A stretch of DNA of 64,000 bases from Anniella stebbinsi (GCA_029215795.1 JARDYH010000007.1:77263763-77327762); one strand, 5' to 3'. Shown: positions 1 to 15,639, numbered from the stretch's first letter. Numbers and translations: made by a program. The notes: generated from the sequence alone by a model not told the origin.

Positions 1-281
1 ATGAAGCCAGAACTCTCACTAGAAGCGAAAATGCTGAAACTGACACTATATCCTACTTTGAACATATGAGGAGAAAGGACTCATTAGAAAAGACAATAAT
101 GCTAGGAAAAGCAGAAGGTAGAAGGAAAAGAGGAAGACCAAACAAGAGATGGACGGACTCTGTAAAGGAAGATACAGACATGAAGTTTCAAGATCTAAAT
201 AGGGTGGTTTACAACAGATGCGACTGGAGGTCGCTGATTCATAGGGTTGCCATAAGTCGAAGTCAACTTGAAGGCACATAA
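1..281 (+). repeat. RTE/BovB-like LINE 3' ORF fragment
   Basis: A 71-codon open stretch (66-281) reads like the C-terminal tail of an RTE/BovB-type reverse transcriptase, with an Arg/Lys-rich block (GRRKRGRPNKRW) followed by a conserved Trp and a TAA. The upstream bases 7-60 continue the same homology in another frame, so there is at least one frameshift. It is a dead, truncated copy inside a KDM1A intron. Assignment to BovB rather than another RTE-like clade is from memory of the family's C-terminus and is not certain. Confidence 0.5.
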
Positions 282-4652
<4,371 letters not shown>

Positions 4653-4709
4653 TGAGCACCAGGAAGCAGACATTCAGAAACTGGTTTTACTCTGGCACTT
4701 CGTACCTTG

Positions 4710-5130
4710 AGTGTTTCACTCACACAACACGCTACCCACACTGGCTGAATTCGGACAACTCGATAGTCAATGGTGGGGTAACAATAAACTTTACAGTTGT
4801 TCATCTAAGGGGTACTCCCCACACAACATGGTAATAAATAATCAACTGTGGCGTGGATTAGGATCAGCGCTGAGTTGACTATGGCAGCATTGGGATGACA
4901 CGATAGTCAATACAACTGACGATTGTTCCCCCCCCCCCCCAATTGCTTATTGTGTCGTCCGAATTCAGCCACTTAGTGGTTGAGTGTGGGTTGTTGTTGG
5001 ACTGTGGTTTGTTTGTTCAGCTGTGGGCTAGCATGTTGTCTGAACCCAGGACATTTTCCCCTGGGTGGCTTGTTAACTTTGCAGTGTGGCTTGTTAACCA
5101 CCCCCAAACAACCCAACAGCAAACCTCTTG
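4710..5130. mobile_element. short non-autonomous DNA transposon with another inserted in it
   Basis: The flanks of the inner element join up to a sequence like other copies in this window (29138-29502, 47500-48020): a left end with cacacaacacgcta and a body with gttgagtgtgggttgttgttg and gcatgttgtctgaaccc. It is interrupted at 4743-4970. Outer boundaries are approximate. Confidence 0.6.
4743..4970. mobile_element. 228-bp inverted-repeat element, 3-bp ACT target duplication
   Basis: The termini GGCTGAATTCGGAC and GTCCGAATTCAGCC are perfect inverted repeats, and the element is flanked by ACT on both sides (4740-4742, 4971-4973). A run of 13 C lies near the right end (4928-4940), as in the related elements at 43095 and 49861. 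It has no coding capacity and is nested inside the element at 4710-5130. Confidence 0.85.
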
Positions 5131-5172
5131 TTTGAGAAAAATAATCTGAGATGCAACTTTATAGAGGTATAA

Positions 5173-5397
<225 letters not shown>

Positions 5398-5785
5398 ATG
5401 TTCTAGAAGTGGTGCAGCGGGCTCAGAATGCCTTGCATGGACTTGTCATTAGAAGCAAGCAGGCTTCCTGGTCGGTAGCACTACCAGTTGGAAAGCCTAA
5501 CCAGGAGTCAAAAGCATCACCCCTGTTGGGCGGCCTTCCAAAGACCTCCCATCACCTGAGAATGCAGTTCCAGCCCAATCCCAGTTGATGAGTGGCGCTT
5601 GTGCTGCCCTGGAATCCGGACTCTTGGGTCTCTCTTGAGTGGGATCTGTTTTGGTACAGAGGTGTGTTTGGTTCAGTTTCTTGCCAGGGTTTATACCTCT
5701 TGTAAGTTAGCTGCTGTTAGGAATTAAGATTGTCTTATGTGGATTTTGTTTTGGAAATTAAAAATAAAACTTCCTTTTTTAAAAA
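5398..5785 (+). other. KDM1A: KDM1A 3' UTR
   Basis: A short 3' UTR from the TAA to shortly after the AATAAA at 5763-5768. A short KDM1A 3' UTR is usual in vertebrates. The cleavage point is inferred as 15-20 bases past the signal. Confidence 0.75.
5763..5768 (+). promoter_or_regulatory. KDM1A: KDM1A poly(A) signal AATAAA
   Basis: A canonical hexamer about 365 bases after the stop codon, in an A-rich setting. It is the first AATAAA downstream of the KDM1A stop. Confidence 0.8.
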
Positions 5786-6779
5786 CAAAAATGAAAAACC
5801 CAGCCCACAACCAAAAGCCTTCCTTTTTCTAGGAGTAAGATGGAACTCATGCCTTACTTTTTCCTATGTGCAACTAAGACTATACATTACGCCAGATGTG
5901 CACCCACTCAAATGTGCGGGAATGGAGCTGAGTAACCCATTTCTCCCTCTGCATTGCATTTATACACTGCCTTTCCGCTGAAGCAATTAGAAACGGATCC
6001 TTGTCGATGTGTTGAATCTGGGCCGTTTGCAGTTAAAAGATGGTTCTTGTTAAGAAGCGAAAGGAGTATAATCACGGTTGGTGCAGGCAAAGTTTGAGCT
6101 GGGAGGTTAAAAGAATTATAAGTCATGTTTTGCGTTATGTTCATTCAATGAGATATATCAAAGGCCACAAGAGAGAACTAAGTGGAAGGCCACCAACAAC
6201 TGGAAATCATTGCCCACATTTGTTTTGTTGTGGTATTCTTTCATTCAGAAAAGTAAATTTTATTGATAGGAGTATGTGCTTTCTCTTTGTCAATCGGTAT
6301 TTGGGTGTATGAGAATCCACTTTTAATTTCAAAAACAAAAGCTGTATCTAGCCTTCCTAGAATGCATGTTCGGAAGCATCCGGGCAATCTGAACAGGGGC
6401 AGCATTTATCATTAGTCCTTCACTCACCCCTTGCTGTGGTTCTGAATCCATGAAGGTTTAAGCCAGAGAACTTAATTCAATCCTGCCTCTGGCCAGAAGC
6501 AGGCAGCAAGCTGTATCTGACGTGCACAAAAAGCAAGTGTTCTTGAAAACCCTGTTCCACCATTAGGCTGAGCTTCAGGAATAGCAGTTCTAAAGATGCT
6601 CTAAAAGGGCTAACCGGTTGGCATCAACATAGATCTTGATCAAGTCAATGCAGCTCTCAATACTTGGACTAAATCAGCACGTTGGGGGTGGGGATGTACA
6701 AAACTGGATGTGTTTTTTCTTTCTCTCCCCAGGAAGAAACAAGTTTCTCTTAATTCCCCAAGTAATTCACACATTCAGA
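5786..6779. other. intergenic spacer between convergent KDM1A and LUZP1
   Basis: About 1 kb with no recognised gene, repeat or RNA. It separates the two inferred transcript ends. Confidence 0.55.
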
Positions 6780-6796
6780 TAACATACAAATAGTTT

Positions 6797-6802
6797 TTTA
6801 TT
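6797..6802 (-). promoter_or_regulatory. LUZP1: probable LUZP1 poly(A) signal
   Basis: AATAAA on the minus strand. Downstream on that strand is a T/G-rich stretch (tttgtatgttatctgaatgtgtg), the usual pattern at a cleavage site. It is the last good minus-strand hexamer before KDM1A. A second minus-strand AATAAA lies near 7113-7119. Confidence 0.5.
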
Positions 6803-7716
6803 GATTATGTACTGTAGAACAGACAGCATTAGTCAGAAGATAACATGCGGACAGACGTTTTCTGTTTAAACATAGCATGCAGACGTGTTGCTCTGGGTAA
6901 CTGGCAGGTCAGCACCACTTGCTGTCCAGTACACAGGCAAGTTCGGAAGGTGAAGGGAGGGGGGCTTCCCCCAACTGAACATGCGAGCACCACAGTGCTT
7001 CCTTTTGAGTCTGGTGGGGAGGAGTGATTGGGACAGTGCTGGTAGTCTGCTGGATTTTGGAGGGCTGGCAAATGAGGACCTCATGACACACCTGGCTAAA
7101 TTGCACTTGCTTTTTTTATTAACCTGAAAACGAGTCTGCCTGTAGCACACTCAAGTCAGGTTTTGACAGTCCCTTTCCACCCAGCCTTAATATTAGCATA
7201 TAGAAAAAATATATTTTCATCTCTTAAAAATACATTCCACGCGATCTGAAGGATTCTCAAGTGTTACAAATGGCAGGAAGACCAACATGCCTTCCCCCTT
7301 GTGCAGATGTGGAAGGTGTGCTTGTTCCTCCAACAGCCACAAAAAAGGGCGAGCAATTCCTTTGGTCTCTAGCCAAGAGGAAAGAAAAAGAGGAGGAAGG
7401 ATGACCCCTGCACAGCAGTACCTTCACCCCTTTTCCCTCTTTGGATATCAAGTTGGGGTTTCAACTGAAGCAGCAAAATCTTCTGCGGGGTCCCTTTGTC
7501 CGCTGGTGCCCAGCACGGAGAGGAGGCATCATGTAAGCCTCTCTATGTGACCCATCTCATACTCATTTTGGGAGGGGGGCACCCAAAGCCTGAGAGGCAC
7601 TGCCCTGCTGCATGGGTCCCTTCTGACTGACCTATGGCTAAAACCCTAGATTCTTGGCACTCGGACATCAAATTTATCGCAACATCAGAGGCTCGACTCA
7701 TAAATGGCATACGAAT

Positions 7717-7835
7717 ACACGAAGCTGCCTTCTACTGGGTCATCTAGCCACGTATTGTTTACTCTGGCAGCAGCTCTCTCAGAGAACTTGGGACCTTCTG
7801 CATGCAAAGCACCTGCTCTACGACTAAGCTATGGC
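7717..7835 (-). repeat. tRNA-derived SINE fragment
   Basis: Read on the minus strand it gives a tRNA-like B-box region: agctta-gtcgtagagcaggtgc...gcatgcagaaggtccc. The body then ends in a tract like other copies at 30056, 55880 and 61478. The 5' part is degenerate. Confidence 0.6.
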
Positions 7836-10640
7836 CTGCCTCTTGCACTTGACAGTTTGAGCTGCAGTTTGGCGTTTTGCACTGAAGGGAGGTGAAGGAG
7901 CAGAGCTGCTGCGCTGCAGTTCTACAAGCTGGACACGAGGACAATTCTCCTGACCTCCAGTTGGAAGAAGTTGCATTTTTCGTTTCTTGACAGAAAACGA
8001 AATGAACACATGCAGCACATACAATTACAACATTGGGCTTTTCTTCTTTTTACACGCACATTTTCAGCATTAGAAAATCCCTGGGGGAATTCCCTACTGT
8101 ATTTATATATGCTACAGTTAAAACAAAAAAAAACCCTGGCAAATATTTACAAATACACTTTACAGCTGTTTCTTTTTAAAGTGTGCAACTTGAGCCAAAC
8201 AAGTCTCTGTTCAATAATACAATCAGCTCCTATTGCACTCAGGGTTAGGGTCTCTGTAGGGTTTTATAATCCTCTGATTTTTATGGGGCCATTAGTCAGA
8301 TAACCCCCAGCCTATACTGTAATGGATATTTACATTCATTATCTATGCCTAGTGAAATGTAAGACTATTAAAAGACTCTGGGGACAGCAAGACAGGAAAC
8401 ACTCTACCCTGAAACAGCAAACTGGCTAAAACATAATCAAGGGCAGATCCATCTTTTCTGGAGGCTCCTGCTTTTGATTTCCCCCTTTCTTTCTGGACTC
8501 TATAATGTGTCTACAGAACAGAGGTGGCTACATGATCAATTGGGCCCTATTAAAGAGAGCAGAGGCAGATTATACGTTATAAAAGCTCCCCAACAGATTT
8601 CAAGGGAACGATTCTCAAGGCTCCTCTTCCCAGCTGTTCCAGTATATTGCAAAAAATACAGGCCTAAGAAATACAGGCTTTGTGCCTTTGTGTTTTCCTC
8701 ATGTCAGACTGTGGGCTGTTGGGACAGAAAAGGCCGTTGCTTCCCCCAGCTGAGGTGGAGATGTGCCGCTGTATGTTTGCTGTGTCCGCTTGACAGAGGG
8801 GAAAGGTATCCATCCCATTTTGTAAGAGTTACTCTCTGCCTAGAAACAGCACCGTCTCTCTAGGGCTGCTGCTCCTCGTTGCTCAAATGTGAACCCTCAT
8901 TTTGGAGGGAGGGTAGTTTTTATTGACCTTTCTCAAGCTCTTAGGCCTTGAGCTTGAATCCTGGAGGAAGTGGCAACCATGGGTGCCACCCACAAGTGAT
9001 ATTTGTGTGTGTGTGTTTGGAGTGGGAGTTACACTTGTGAATACAGTAATGGCCAAAAAAAAGCCATTTTAAGTTAAGTGATAGCCCCAAGCAAACTCTT
9101 CTTGCAAACTCAAGTGTTCTTTGGGGAGGAGGAGGTGATTTTTTTGGCCTGGGCCTGTGGGAAAAGCCGTGTAGTGTTGGATGCTGATCATTGTCTTTCT
9201 ATAAGAAAATATAAATCACCTGGGTTGTTATCCTTGCTGTGGGGCACTAGAAAAACACAGACTGGACCCCCAAGTGTTATTGCACAACAAAAATTGTAGC
9301 AATTTCATGATACGGAGAAGGAAAACTGGGATGGGGGTGGGGAACTCATTTAAGGCTGCAATCTTAACTATAATTTCTAAAAAGCAAGTTCCTGGGGACC
9401 TTATTTCCACAGTAATGTGTTTTCGGAAGGAGCTATAAAATCACTTATGAACTAGTGGTCTTGGACTTTGCATCAGCTGCTGCAGCTCACAGAAAATTAC
9501 AGGCATCTATGACTCAGCCAAAGGAATGGCTGGATAGCAGCACAAACCACCGATTTGGTGGTTTGCTTTAATTTTCAAGTAGGCTGAGTTCCAACATCAG
9601 GGCTGCATCCAACTTGAGAGGGATGGAACGGTTTGTGTTATGTCTCAGGTGCTTAAAGTGCTTTCTTGAATCAACAGTGGAATGGGTGTGGGTGTGATGC
9701 CAAAATGCACATCCTGCTTTGGATTAATTTACAAGCCTCGGTTCATCACTGGATGGATAGTTAGCACATGCAGGTTTTATTCATTTAAAATAGCTGCCCC
9801 AGATCTGTTATTACTGAGAGAGCCAGAGACCTTTATTGTAAACATGCTACCTATCAATGGAAGAAAGAGAATTAGCTAAGTGACATGGTTCTCATCGTAA
9901 CTAGTTCATGTGAATTGGCCCTGGGAGAGGGGCACTGCAACATGCCTGTAGTTTTTGAATAAAAACAGGACAGTGTCACTAACTGGAACTTGAAAAACAA
10001 AGTTCTAGACCTCAAGGCTGCGAAGCTAGGTGTAAAAGTGGGTGTGCAATACTTGATATAACCTCAATTGATGAGCAGGCTGTTCAGCAGGCATGGCTTA
10101 TGGCTTCAGTAGCCTCTTCCCAAGAACTAGCAGGTGAACACATCATGCAAACACGTGCAAATATGAATAATCCGTGCAAGCTGCTGAACTTCGCTGTTGT
10201 AAGCACAGGGTTTGGTTTTTTTGGTATGTCGTGTTTAAAAAACAAATAGGACAAAAAAGAAGGTGCACAACCTTCCCACTCATCCACTGTGAGATAAGAG
10301 GTGGGAATAGGACCTTTTCATCAGCCAAACCAGGGGCATGTAAACGATTCGCCCCACCCCACCCCACCAAAAAATTCATGTTTGAAGCCCTGTTTGCTAG
10401 GACGCTTGCAAAAACATTTAAAGGCTTGTCCAACAAAAGGTACTATTGTCCACATTCTGTGCCTCACATGTTCAAGAAACAGATCCGTAAACGCCTTTTT
10501 TAAACCCGTGCTACATAAAAAAAATGGGTTGCAGGGGGAGAGACTAGGAGCCACAGCCAAGCCTCGGTTATGTTTTCTAAAATGTTAAAAGGCAAAGGAG
10601 TGAATGCTGGGCTTTGCAACAGCTGCAGGCTGGACCTAAC

Positions 10641-10643
<3 letters not shown>

Positions 10644-10681
<38 letters not shown>
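10644..10681 (+). repeat. (TG)n microsatellite
   Basis: About 18 TG units. Confidence 0.95.
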
Positions 10682-10682
<1 letters not shown>

Positions 10683-11340
10683 AGAATGAGAAACGGATGT
10701 GGGCTTATGTACCTCTGGCCCTGGCTAGAGAGATGGCTCCACTCAATTTATAAAAGAATATTTAGTTCCTGATGCCTGTTTGTGGGGATTGCAACTGAAA
10801 TGCCTCCAGCATATGTCTGGGTAGGCCGGTTTTTCTAAAAGGAGCAGCGCTGCATCCTTAGGCCGGGCTGCCAGGCCTCCTATCAAAGGAAAACCAGGCA
10901 TGGGGTTGAGGCAGAGGGAGAGAGGCAAAAGGAGGGACGCTGGTACTATGGCTTTGACTCATCTGGAGTGCGCACACAGCTGCCACCTTCCTGAGAATGA
11001 CGAGGGGAGCTGGTAACAGACGGGCGGGCAGGACTGCAGGTGGGGTGAGTGGGTTGTAACGATTTCACCCTTGAGCCGGGAGTTGAAAAGTTGTTCAAGT
11101 TCTAACATTAAAACAGCCTTTGGATGCAAGTCTCGGGGCAGAATGGGACCTCACACCAGGTCAACAGGGCTCTCAAACCTGTGTTTGCTTCCTAATACTA
11201 ATCTGGGAATGGAATGTGTGGGGGGTGGGGGCAGGGAGACAGGCTGTATTTGCAAGGGAGAATTGATGGAAGGGTGATTAAGCCATCCCTTCCGCCTCCC
11301 CCCCCCCGATTCTCCCACCTCCAGAGTAAAAAGAAAAGAA

Positions 11341-11695
11341 GGTCCCCTCTACAAGGATTCACTTTTGCGCCTGGTTAGGCGATTATGCGCATAATTGCTG
11401 AAGCGCATTTACGCTTAATCCCTCTGCACGAGAGGCGGCGAGAGGCGGCGAAGCGCATTAACAGATGTCCAAAATGCGCTTTACAAGTAGTTAATGCGCA
11501 TAAGCGCTTATTCACACAGTCAAAATGCGCTTTAACGGACGGAGCAAAATAAAACTCGCGATTTAACGCGCATTCGATAATGCGCATAACTGGAGAGAGA
11601 ACGCACCTCTACGCCCGATTTGCGCTCCGTTCTTGTAGAGGTAATTTTTTTAATGCGCCTTGAAAGAGCTTTAAATGCCTTTTGTAGAGGCACCC
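11341..11695 (+). mobile_element. 355-bp inverted-repeat element, family A copy 1
   Basis: It begins GGTCCCCTCTACAAG and ends CTTTTGTAGAGGCACCC, and is flanked by GAA at 11338-11340 and 11696-11698. The interior is CpG-rich with repeated atgcgcat motifs and no transposase. Near-identical to the copies at 20050 and 53091, so it inserted recently. Confidence 0.88.
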
Positions 11696-11883
11696 GAATC
11701 CTCATATTTGCTCCCAGTCGCCTGGGCAGGGGGGGTAAACAGAAGTAGCAGTGTGAGTGAGTATAGGCGAGCAGGAGAGAAGTTCAGCATCCCTCCCTCC
11801 CACCTGTTGATCCTCCCCTGCAAATGCCCCCCACCCACTAAACACATGACCCTTCACTGGCCCAGGTGTGCTTGATCCCCAAA

Positions 11884-12066
11884 GGGCCCTTTCCGCACAC
11901 GCAGGTTTGTCGCTTGATGAAGTATGGCGCCTCGAGTCGCTCGCATGTGCGAACTGGGTCCCAGAGATTTAACAGCCTGGCGGGTTCCCCGCTCATCTCA
12001 ACGGCCAGCGCTTTTCAGCGCCGTGAGCTTACATCTCGTGACCTGCGGGCGCGTGTGGACAAAGCC
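11884..12066. mobile_element. 183-bp CpG-rich inverted-repeat element, AAA duplication
   Basis: The left end GGGCCCTTTCCGCACACG and the right end cgcgtgtggacaaagcc are imperfect inverted repeats. AAA flanks both sides (11881-11883, 12067-12069). CpG density is far above the surroundings. The GGGCC start and 3-bp duplication resemble family A. Confidence 0.6.
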
Positions 12067-12617
12067 AAAGAGGAGTGTTCCAAGACGGGGGGGCAGTGGC
12101 CGATGCTGTGCTAGGTGGGACAGAAGACTTCCAGCAGAGCAGCACCTAAGCCTTTTGCGCCAGATGCACGGAGGAAGAAGGAGAGGAGGTGCAGGCGCGG
12201 GTCTGCTAGGGACAGCAACGGCTTCCAAATTCAGTCTGCTGACTCAGCCTGCTGATTGTGAAAGCAGAGGGCAGTCCCCGTGGCTCCGTGGCAGAGTCCC
12301 CGCTGGTCCCTTTGCCCAAGCAATTGAAGAGTGAGGTAGCAGAAATAAAGGAATGCTCTCCCGATGTGTTGGGGTGCTGAGCGAAGGAGACTCAAAATCC
12401 CAGCGAGGGGGAGCAATGCAGCCCACACGGAGACCTCAAGCTCTTAGTTCAAGTAACGCATGGAAGGCCCCTCTGGGAAAGCGAGGCCCCAGGAAGTGCT
12501 CCTGCCTCGGTCTGGGCGACGTTTGGATGGAGGAGGTGGTGAAGCATCTTTGCTCTGATCCATCCCAGCTGGAGTTTGCGCATCTGGATCTTGCTAGCCT
12601 TGACGTCCGAGGAGCCG

Positions 12618-12655
12618 GGTGGTGGTGGTGGTGGTGGTGGTGGTGGTGGTGGTGG
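12618..12655 (+). repeat. (GGT)n microsatellite
   Basis: About 12 GGT units. It produces artefactual poly-Gly, poly-Trp, poly-Val, poly-His and poly-Thr reading frames. Confidence 0.95.
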
Positions 12656-12699
12656 CTCGCAGTCGAGGAAGGAAGCAAGGCCATGGGCACGGGGGATCC

Positions 12700-12792
12700 C
12701 ATGGACAGCCGGTTGGCCACTGTGTGCAAAAAGAATGCGGGATGAGATGGACCCTTGGTCTGATCCAGCAGGGCTCTTCTGATGTTCTCATG
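12700..12792 (+). repeat. CR1 LINE 3' tail
   Basis: Contains ggttggccactgtgtg and gagatggacccttggtctgatcc, ending gggctcttctgatgttctc. This is the 3' end seen in the longer CR1 copies at 14543 and 50463. Confidence 0.75.
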
Positions 12793-12906
12793 AGTCAAGG
12801 AGAGGAGGGCAGCTTCCTCAGCACACAGGCTGCAGAGGGGGAGATGGGTGCCTACAGTGTGGGTTTCATTTTATTGCTTGTGTCCTGGGCTCAGGCAAAT
12901 GTTCTT

Positions 12907-13098
12907 TTACGAGTGGCCAAACCACTGCAGTACAGGCGGAGGTGGGGGTGGAGATGTGGCTGATGTGAAGCAGTGGCTTCCTCTGGCCGAACGATCCCTT
13001 CTGGAGCTGCGTCTCAGGGAGGGCTTGCGGAACTGGGACTTGTGGCATCCAGGTTCCGTGTAAACTGCTTTCAAAAGGCAGAGCAGCCAAAATCCACG
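12907..13098 (-). other. candidate LUZP1 terminal exon, version A
   Basis: After an AG acceptor (attctccgttgcttAG) at 13099-13100 there is a phase-0 frame of 63 codons ending in TAA at 12907-12909. It includes an Arg/Ser/Lys-rich run (RKPSLRRSSRRDRSARG) and a Pro stretch. The large LUZP1 exon also ends in phase 0, so the join is possible. I cannot recognise the peptide as the mammalian LUZP1 C-terminus, so this is only a candidate. Confidence 0.22.
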
Positions 13099-13606
13099 CT
13101 AAGCAACGGAGAATATCGGGATGCCACTGTGTGGCTTCTTGCGTAGAGTCTGGCCTCCTTGCGGCGTGATGATCATAGGTGTCCATTTGCAGTGGTTACT
13201 CCCTCTGCCACCACAAAAAAAAAAAACCAAACCCATCTCTTGCCTCTCTAGGAAATGGCAGAGCAGAAGATGGGAGGTCCTGGCCCTCTGCTCCAAGGAC
13301 CCAAAGTTCCTGGATGCCCTCTCTAGAGATGCGGTTGGTCGCTAGCGAAGGGTCCTGTTGATTCAAGCTTGGTAAGACTGTGGAGTGGGGATTCCCCTGA
13401 GCAAAGTCGCTGCGACCTCCTCCGCGGAGAAGGAAGACGCAAAGCCACCTTTAAAAACAAAACACAAAAATGTCCACCCAAGGCTAGGGAAAACAGAGGG
13501 TGGGAGAGGGAGCCTTGGGCGCTGAAAGGGTTAAAAGTCAGGCACTGTACATGTCCCTGCGGTGGACTGGCTTCAGGGAAGGCCAGTGGAGGGGGAAGGA
13601 TGAAGT

Positions 13607-13645
13607 TCAGCTCCTGGAAGTCATGCAACTGGGGTGGGAAAGACC
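13607..13645 (-). other. candidate LUZP1 terminal exon, version B
   Basis: A very strong acceptor (cttgtttctttttcacctccAG) ends at 13646 on the minus strand. Joined in phase 0 to the large exon it would add GLSHPSCMTSRS and a TGA at 13607-13609, with 3' UTR following. The splice site is better than in version A, but the peptide is short and unrecognised. Mammalian LUZP1 has alternative C-termini, so both versions could exist. Confidence 0.3.
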
Positions 13646-13945
13646 CTGGAGGTGAAAAAGAAACAAGCACAATTAACACTGGACTCTTAGACAACTATCC
13701 ATCTTTTGCACAGATTGCTGTCACCTTCCAAAACCTCAGCATCTCCTTTCCTACTCAGCCTGGTCCAGAGTACCATTTCTCATGACAGCTGGCCAGATGT
13801 CTTTGAGAAGCCCAGAAGCAACTCCTTGCTGCTCCCTTGGGCAGCTGGCAGCCAGTGGCACACTGTGAACTATTTAGTTATGCAAGCTGTTCATAAACCT
13901 ATTCTCTGTGACAGCCTTCTTCAGCCTGGGCCTCTCCCAGTGGAT

Positions 13946-14003
13946 TAGACTACAACTCCCATCAGCCCCAGCCAGCCTTCCCCAAGCTGGAGGGCACCTG
14001 CAC
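13946..14003. repeat. half of a palindromic MITE
   Basis: actacaactcccatcagccccagcc then ccccaagctggagggcacc. One arm and the end of the element described at 52694-52829. Confidence 0.55.
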
Positions 14004-14123
14004 CATGACTTTGTGTCCAAGAGTAGTAATGACTGAACATCGTTTTCTCCAGCAGGAAAGGTGCATCAACATGCTTAACTACAACTTCCCCACTTACTAA
14101 ATTACATGGTTCTACTACAGCAT

Positions 14124-14312
14124 TTTTATCCCACCCTTCTTCAAGGGATTTAACACAGCGAGCGTACATCTTTCTACCCAGCCATTTACCCGTTTTCTCT
14201 TCATGACAACCCGGTGAGGCAGGTCGGGCTCGGAGCGCGTGACTGGCCCAAGGTCACCTAGCAAGCATCACGGCTGAGTGCGGATTTAGTCCTGACCCCT
14301 GACTCCGAATGG
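14124..14312 (+). repeat. MIR-like / old SINE fragment
   Basis: Contains tgactggcccaaggtcacctagcaagc, the conserved block of MIR-type CORE-SINEs, with gtgaggcaggtcgggctcggag before it. Old and degenerate. Confidence 0.45.
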
Positions 14313-14542
14313 GCCATCCTGTGTAAAAGCCAGCTCAGAAGTGATACAGTCAGTGCTGTCTCAGATACGTATGGGGTGAGATGGCTTGTTTAAAAAGAGC
14401 CACACACCAAACTCTCCCCATGGCAAAATGACCATGGCAGGGCCCAACATTTTAACCTGGGGTTGCTTTTCAACAAATTCCTTATGCACGCACACACCTT
14501 CCTGCCAGTGCATAGCTAAGATGGTACAGTCCTGCAGGAACT

Positions 14543-14946
14543 TTCTCCCTCTCCCATAATACTAGAACACGGGGCCATCCCATGAAGCTGATTGGTGGGC
14601 AATTCAGGACAGATAAAAGGAAGGACTTCTTCACACAGTTAAACTATGGAATCCGCTACCACAAGATGTAGTGATGGCTACAAATTTGGATGGCTTTAAA
14701 AGGGGGTTGGATAAATTCCTGGAGGAGAAGGCTATCAGTGGCTACTAGTCCTGATGGCTAGCAATATCAGAGGCAGTAAGACTGTATACACTAATTGTTG
14801 GGGAACATGGGCGGGAGGGTGCTGTTGCACCATGTCCTGCTTGTGGTTCCCTGGTCAACAGCTGGTTGGCCACTGTGTGAACAGAGTGCTGGGCTAGATG
14901 GCCCCTTGGTCTGATCCAGCAGGGCTCTTCTGGTGTTCTTATGTTC
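14543..14946 (+). repeat. CR1 LINE 3' region
   Basis: A 400-bp non-coding 3' end of a CR1-clade LINE: ctcccataatactagaac, cacacagttaaactatggaa, ggctttaaaagggggttgg, ggggaacatgggcgggagg, tctgatccagcagggctcttc, ending ttcttatgttcc. Plus orientation. Confidence 0.85.
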
Positions 14947-15639
14947 CAACTATAGCATGCAGTCTGCTCAATGTTTGAATTAGCTCTTTGGCATTTCTCA
15001 TGAAACAAGGATCTCTCACTAACAAGAACAACCCAAGAATCTGCCTCACCTTCAGCCAGTTCAGTTGTCTTCTGAATACCCTTTGGACCAACGTCTCCGT
15101 TGTTCGTTCTTGCACCCCGGTAGCTGGCGGGGTGGCTCCAGCCTGGCATCCGGCCACTTCCTCGGTGTGTCGGCCCAGGCGAGCTGCTCCGAAGAGCCAA
15201 ACGGTTTTCTTCTGGAACTGGGAACAAAATCTTTGTTTTCCTCCTGTACCGAAACCAGGAAAAAAGGTTGGGTGCTTTAATAGGGTGGAGCCCTGCTGAG
15301 GCCACTTCCGGCCGTGTGGTCTGGGCAAAGCCGTGGGGCTCGGCCCTCCTGCTTCCCCTGTGGTGATTTCCTGCACCCCAAATGCACCGTGGCTTGCCGG
15401 GATAGCTGTGGGGAAAGCTCATCATCGCCTGATTGCCGTGTGGTCAATTTAGAAATGCCAAATGGCAAACAGCCATGGGGAGGTGCCAACATTAGAGGAG
15501 GCACATCAAATTCTACCTAAAGCACCCATGAGGTCGAGCTGCAGCGAGTGGGCCAAAAAATGAGAGGGAAGAAATAGAAATAAAAATACATTAAAAATAG
15601 TCAATATGCAGGCAGAAATATTGGCAGCGGGGAAGAATC

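Larger units (their letters stand above)
6780..13645 (-). other. LUZP1: predicted LUZP1 terminal region and 3' UTR
   Basis: LUZP1 in mammals has a long 3' UTR. Here the stretch between the candidate terminal exons (12.9-13.6 kb) and the poly(A) signal at 6797-6802 has no other gene. It carries few old repeats up to about 10.6 kb, which suits a transcribed UTR. It does contain a SINE (7717-7835), a TG microsatellite and inverted-repeat insertions at 11341 and 11884. The extent is inferred, not seen. Confidence 0.4.

Noticed and set aside
11375..11587. A roughly 70-codon frame (MRIIECALNREF...) repeated at 11375, 20084, 30405 and 53199
   Set aside because: It recurs only because the family A elements are near-identical. 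It is AT/CpG motif sequence with no known domain, and it breaks up in the most diverged copy (39837), so there is no sign of protein selection.
12436..12963. Poly-Gly, poly-Val, poly-His and poly-Thr frames
   Set aside because: All arise from the (GGT)n microsatellite at 12618-12655 and have no supporting context.
13369..13785. A 138-codon plus-strand frame
   Set aside because: It overlaps the minus-strand splice-acceptor region, has no recognisable domain and is probably chance in GC-rich sequence.
14745..15425. A 226-codon minus-strand frame
   Set aside because: Its end is antisense CR1, the rest matches nothing I recognise, and a second long frame overlaps it. There is no Met context or splice support.
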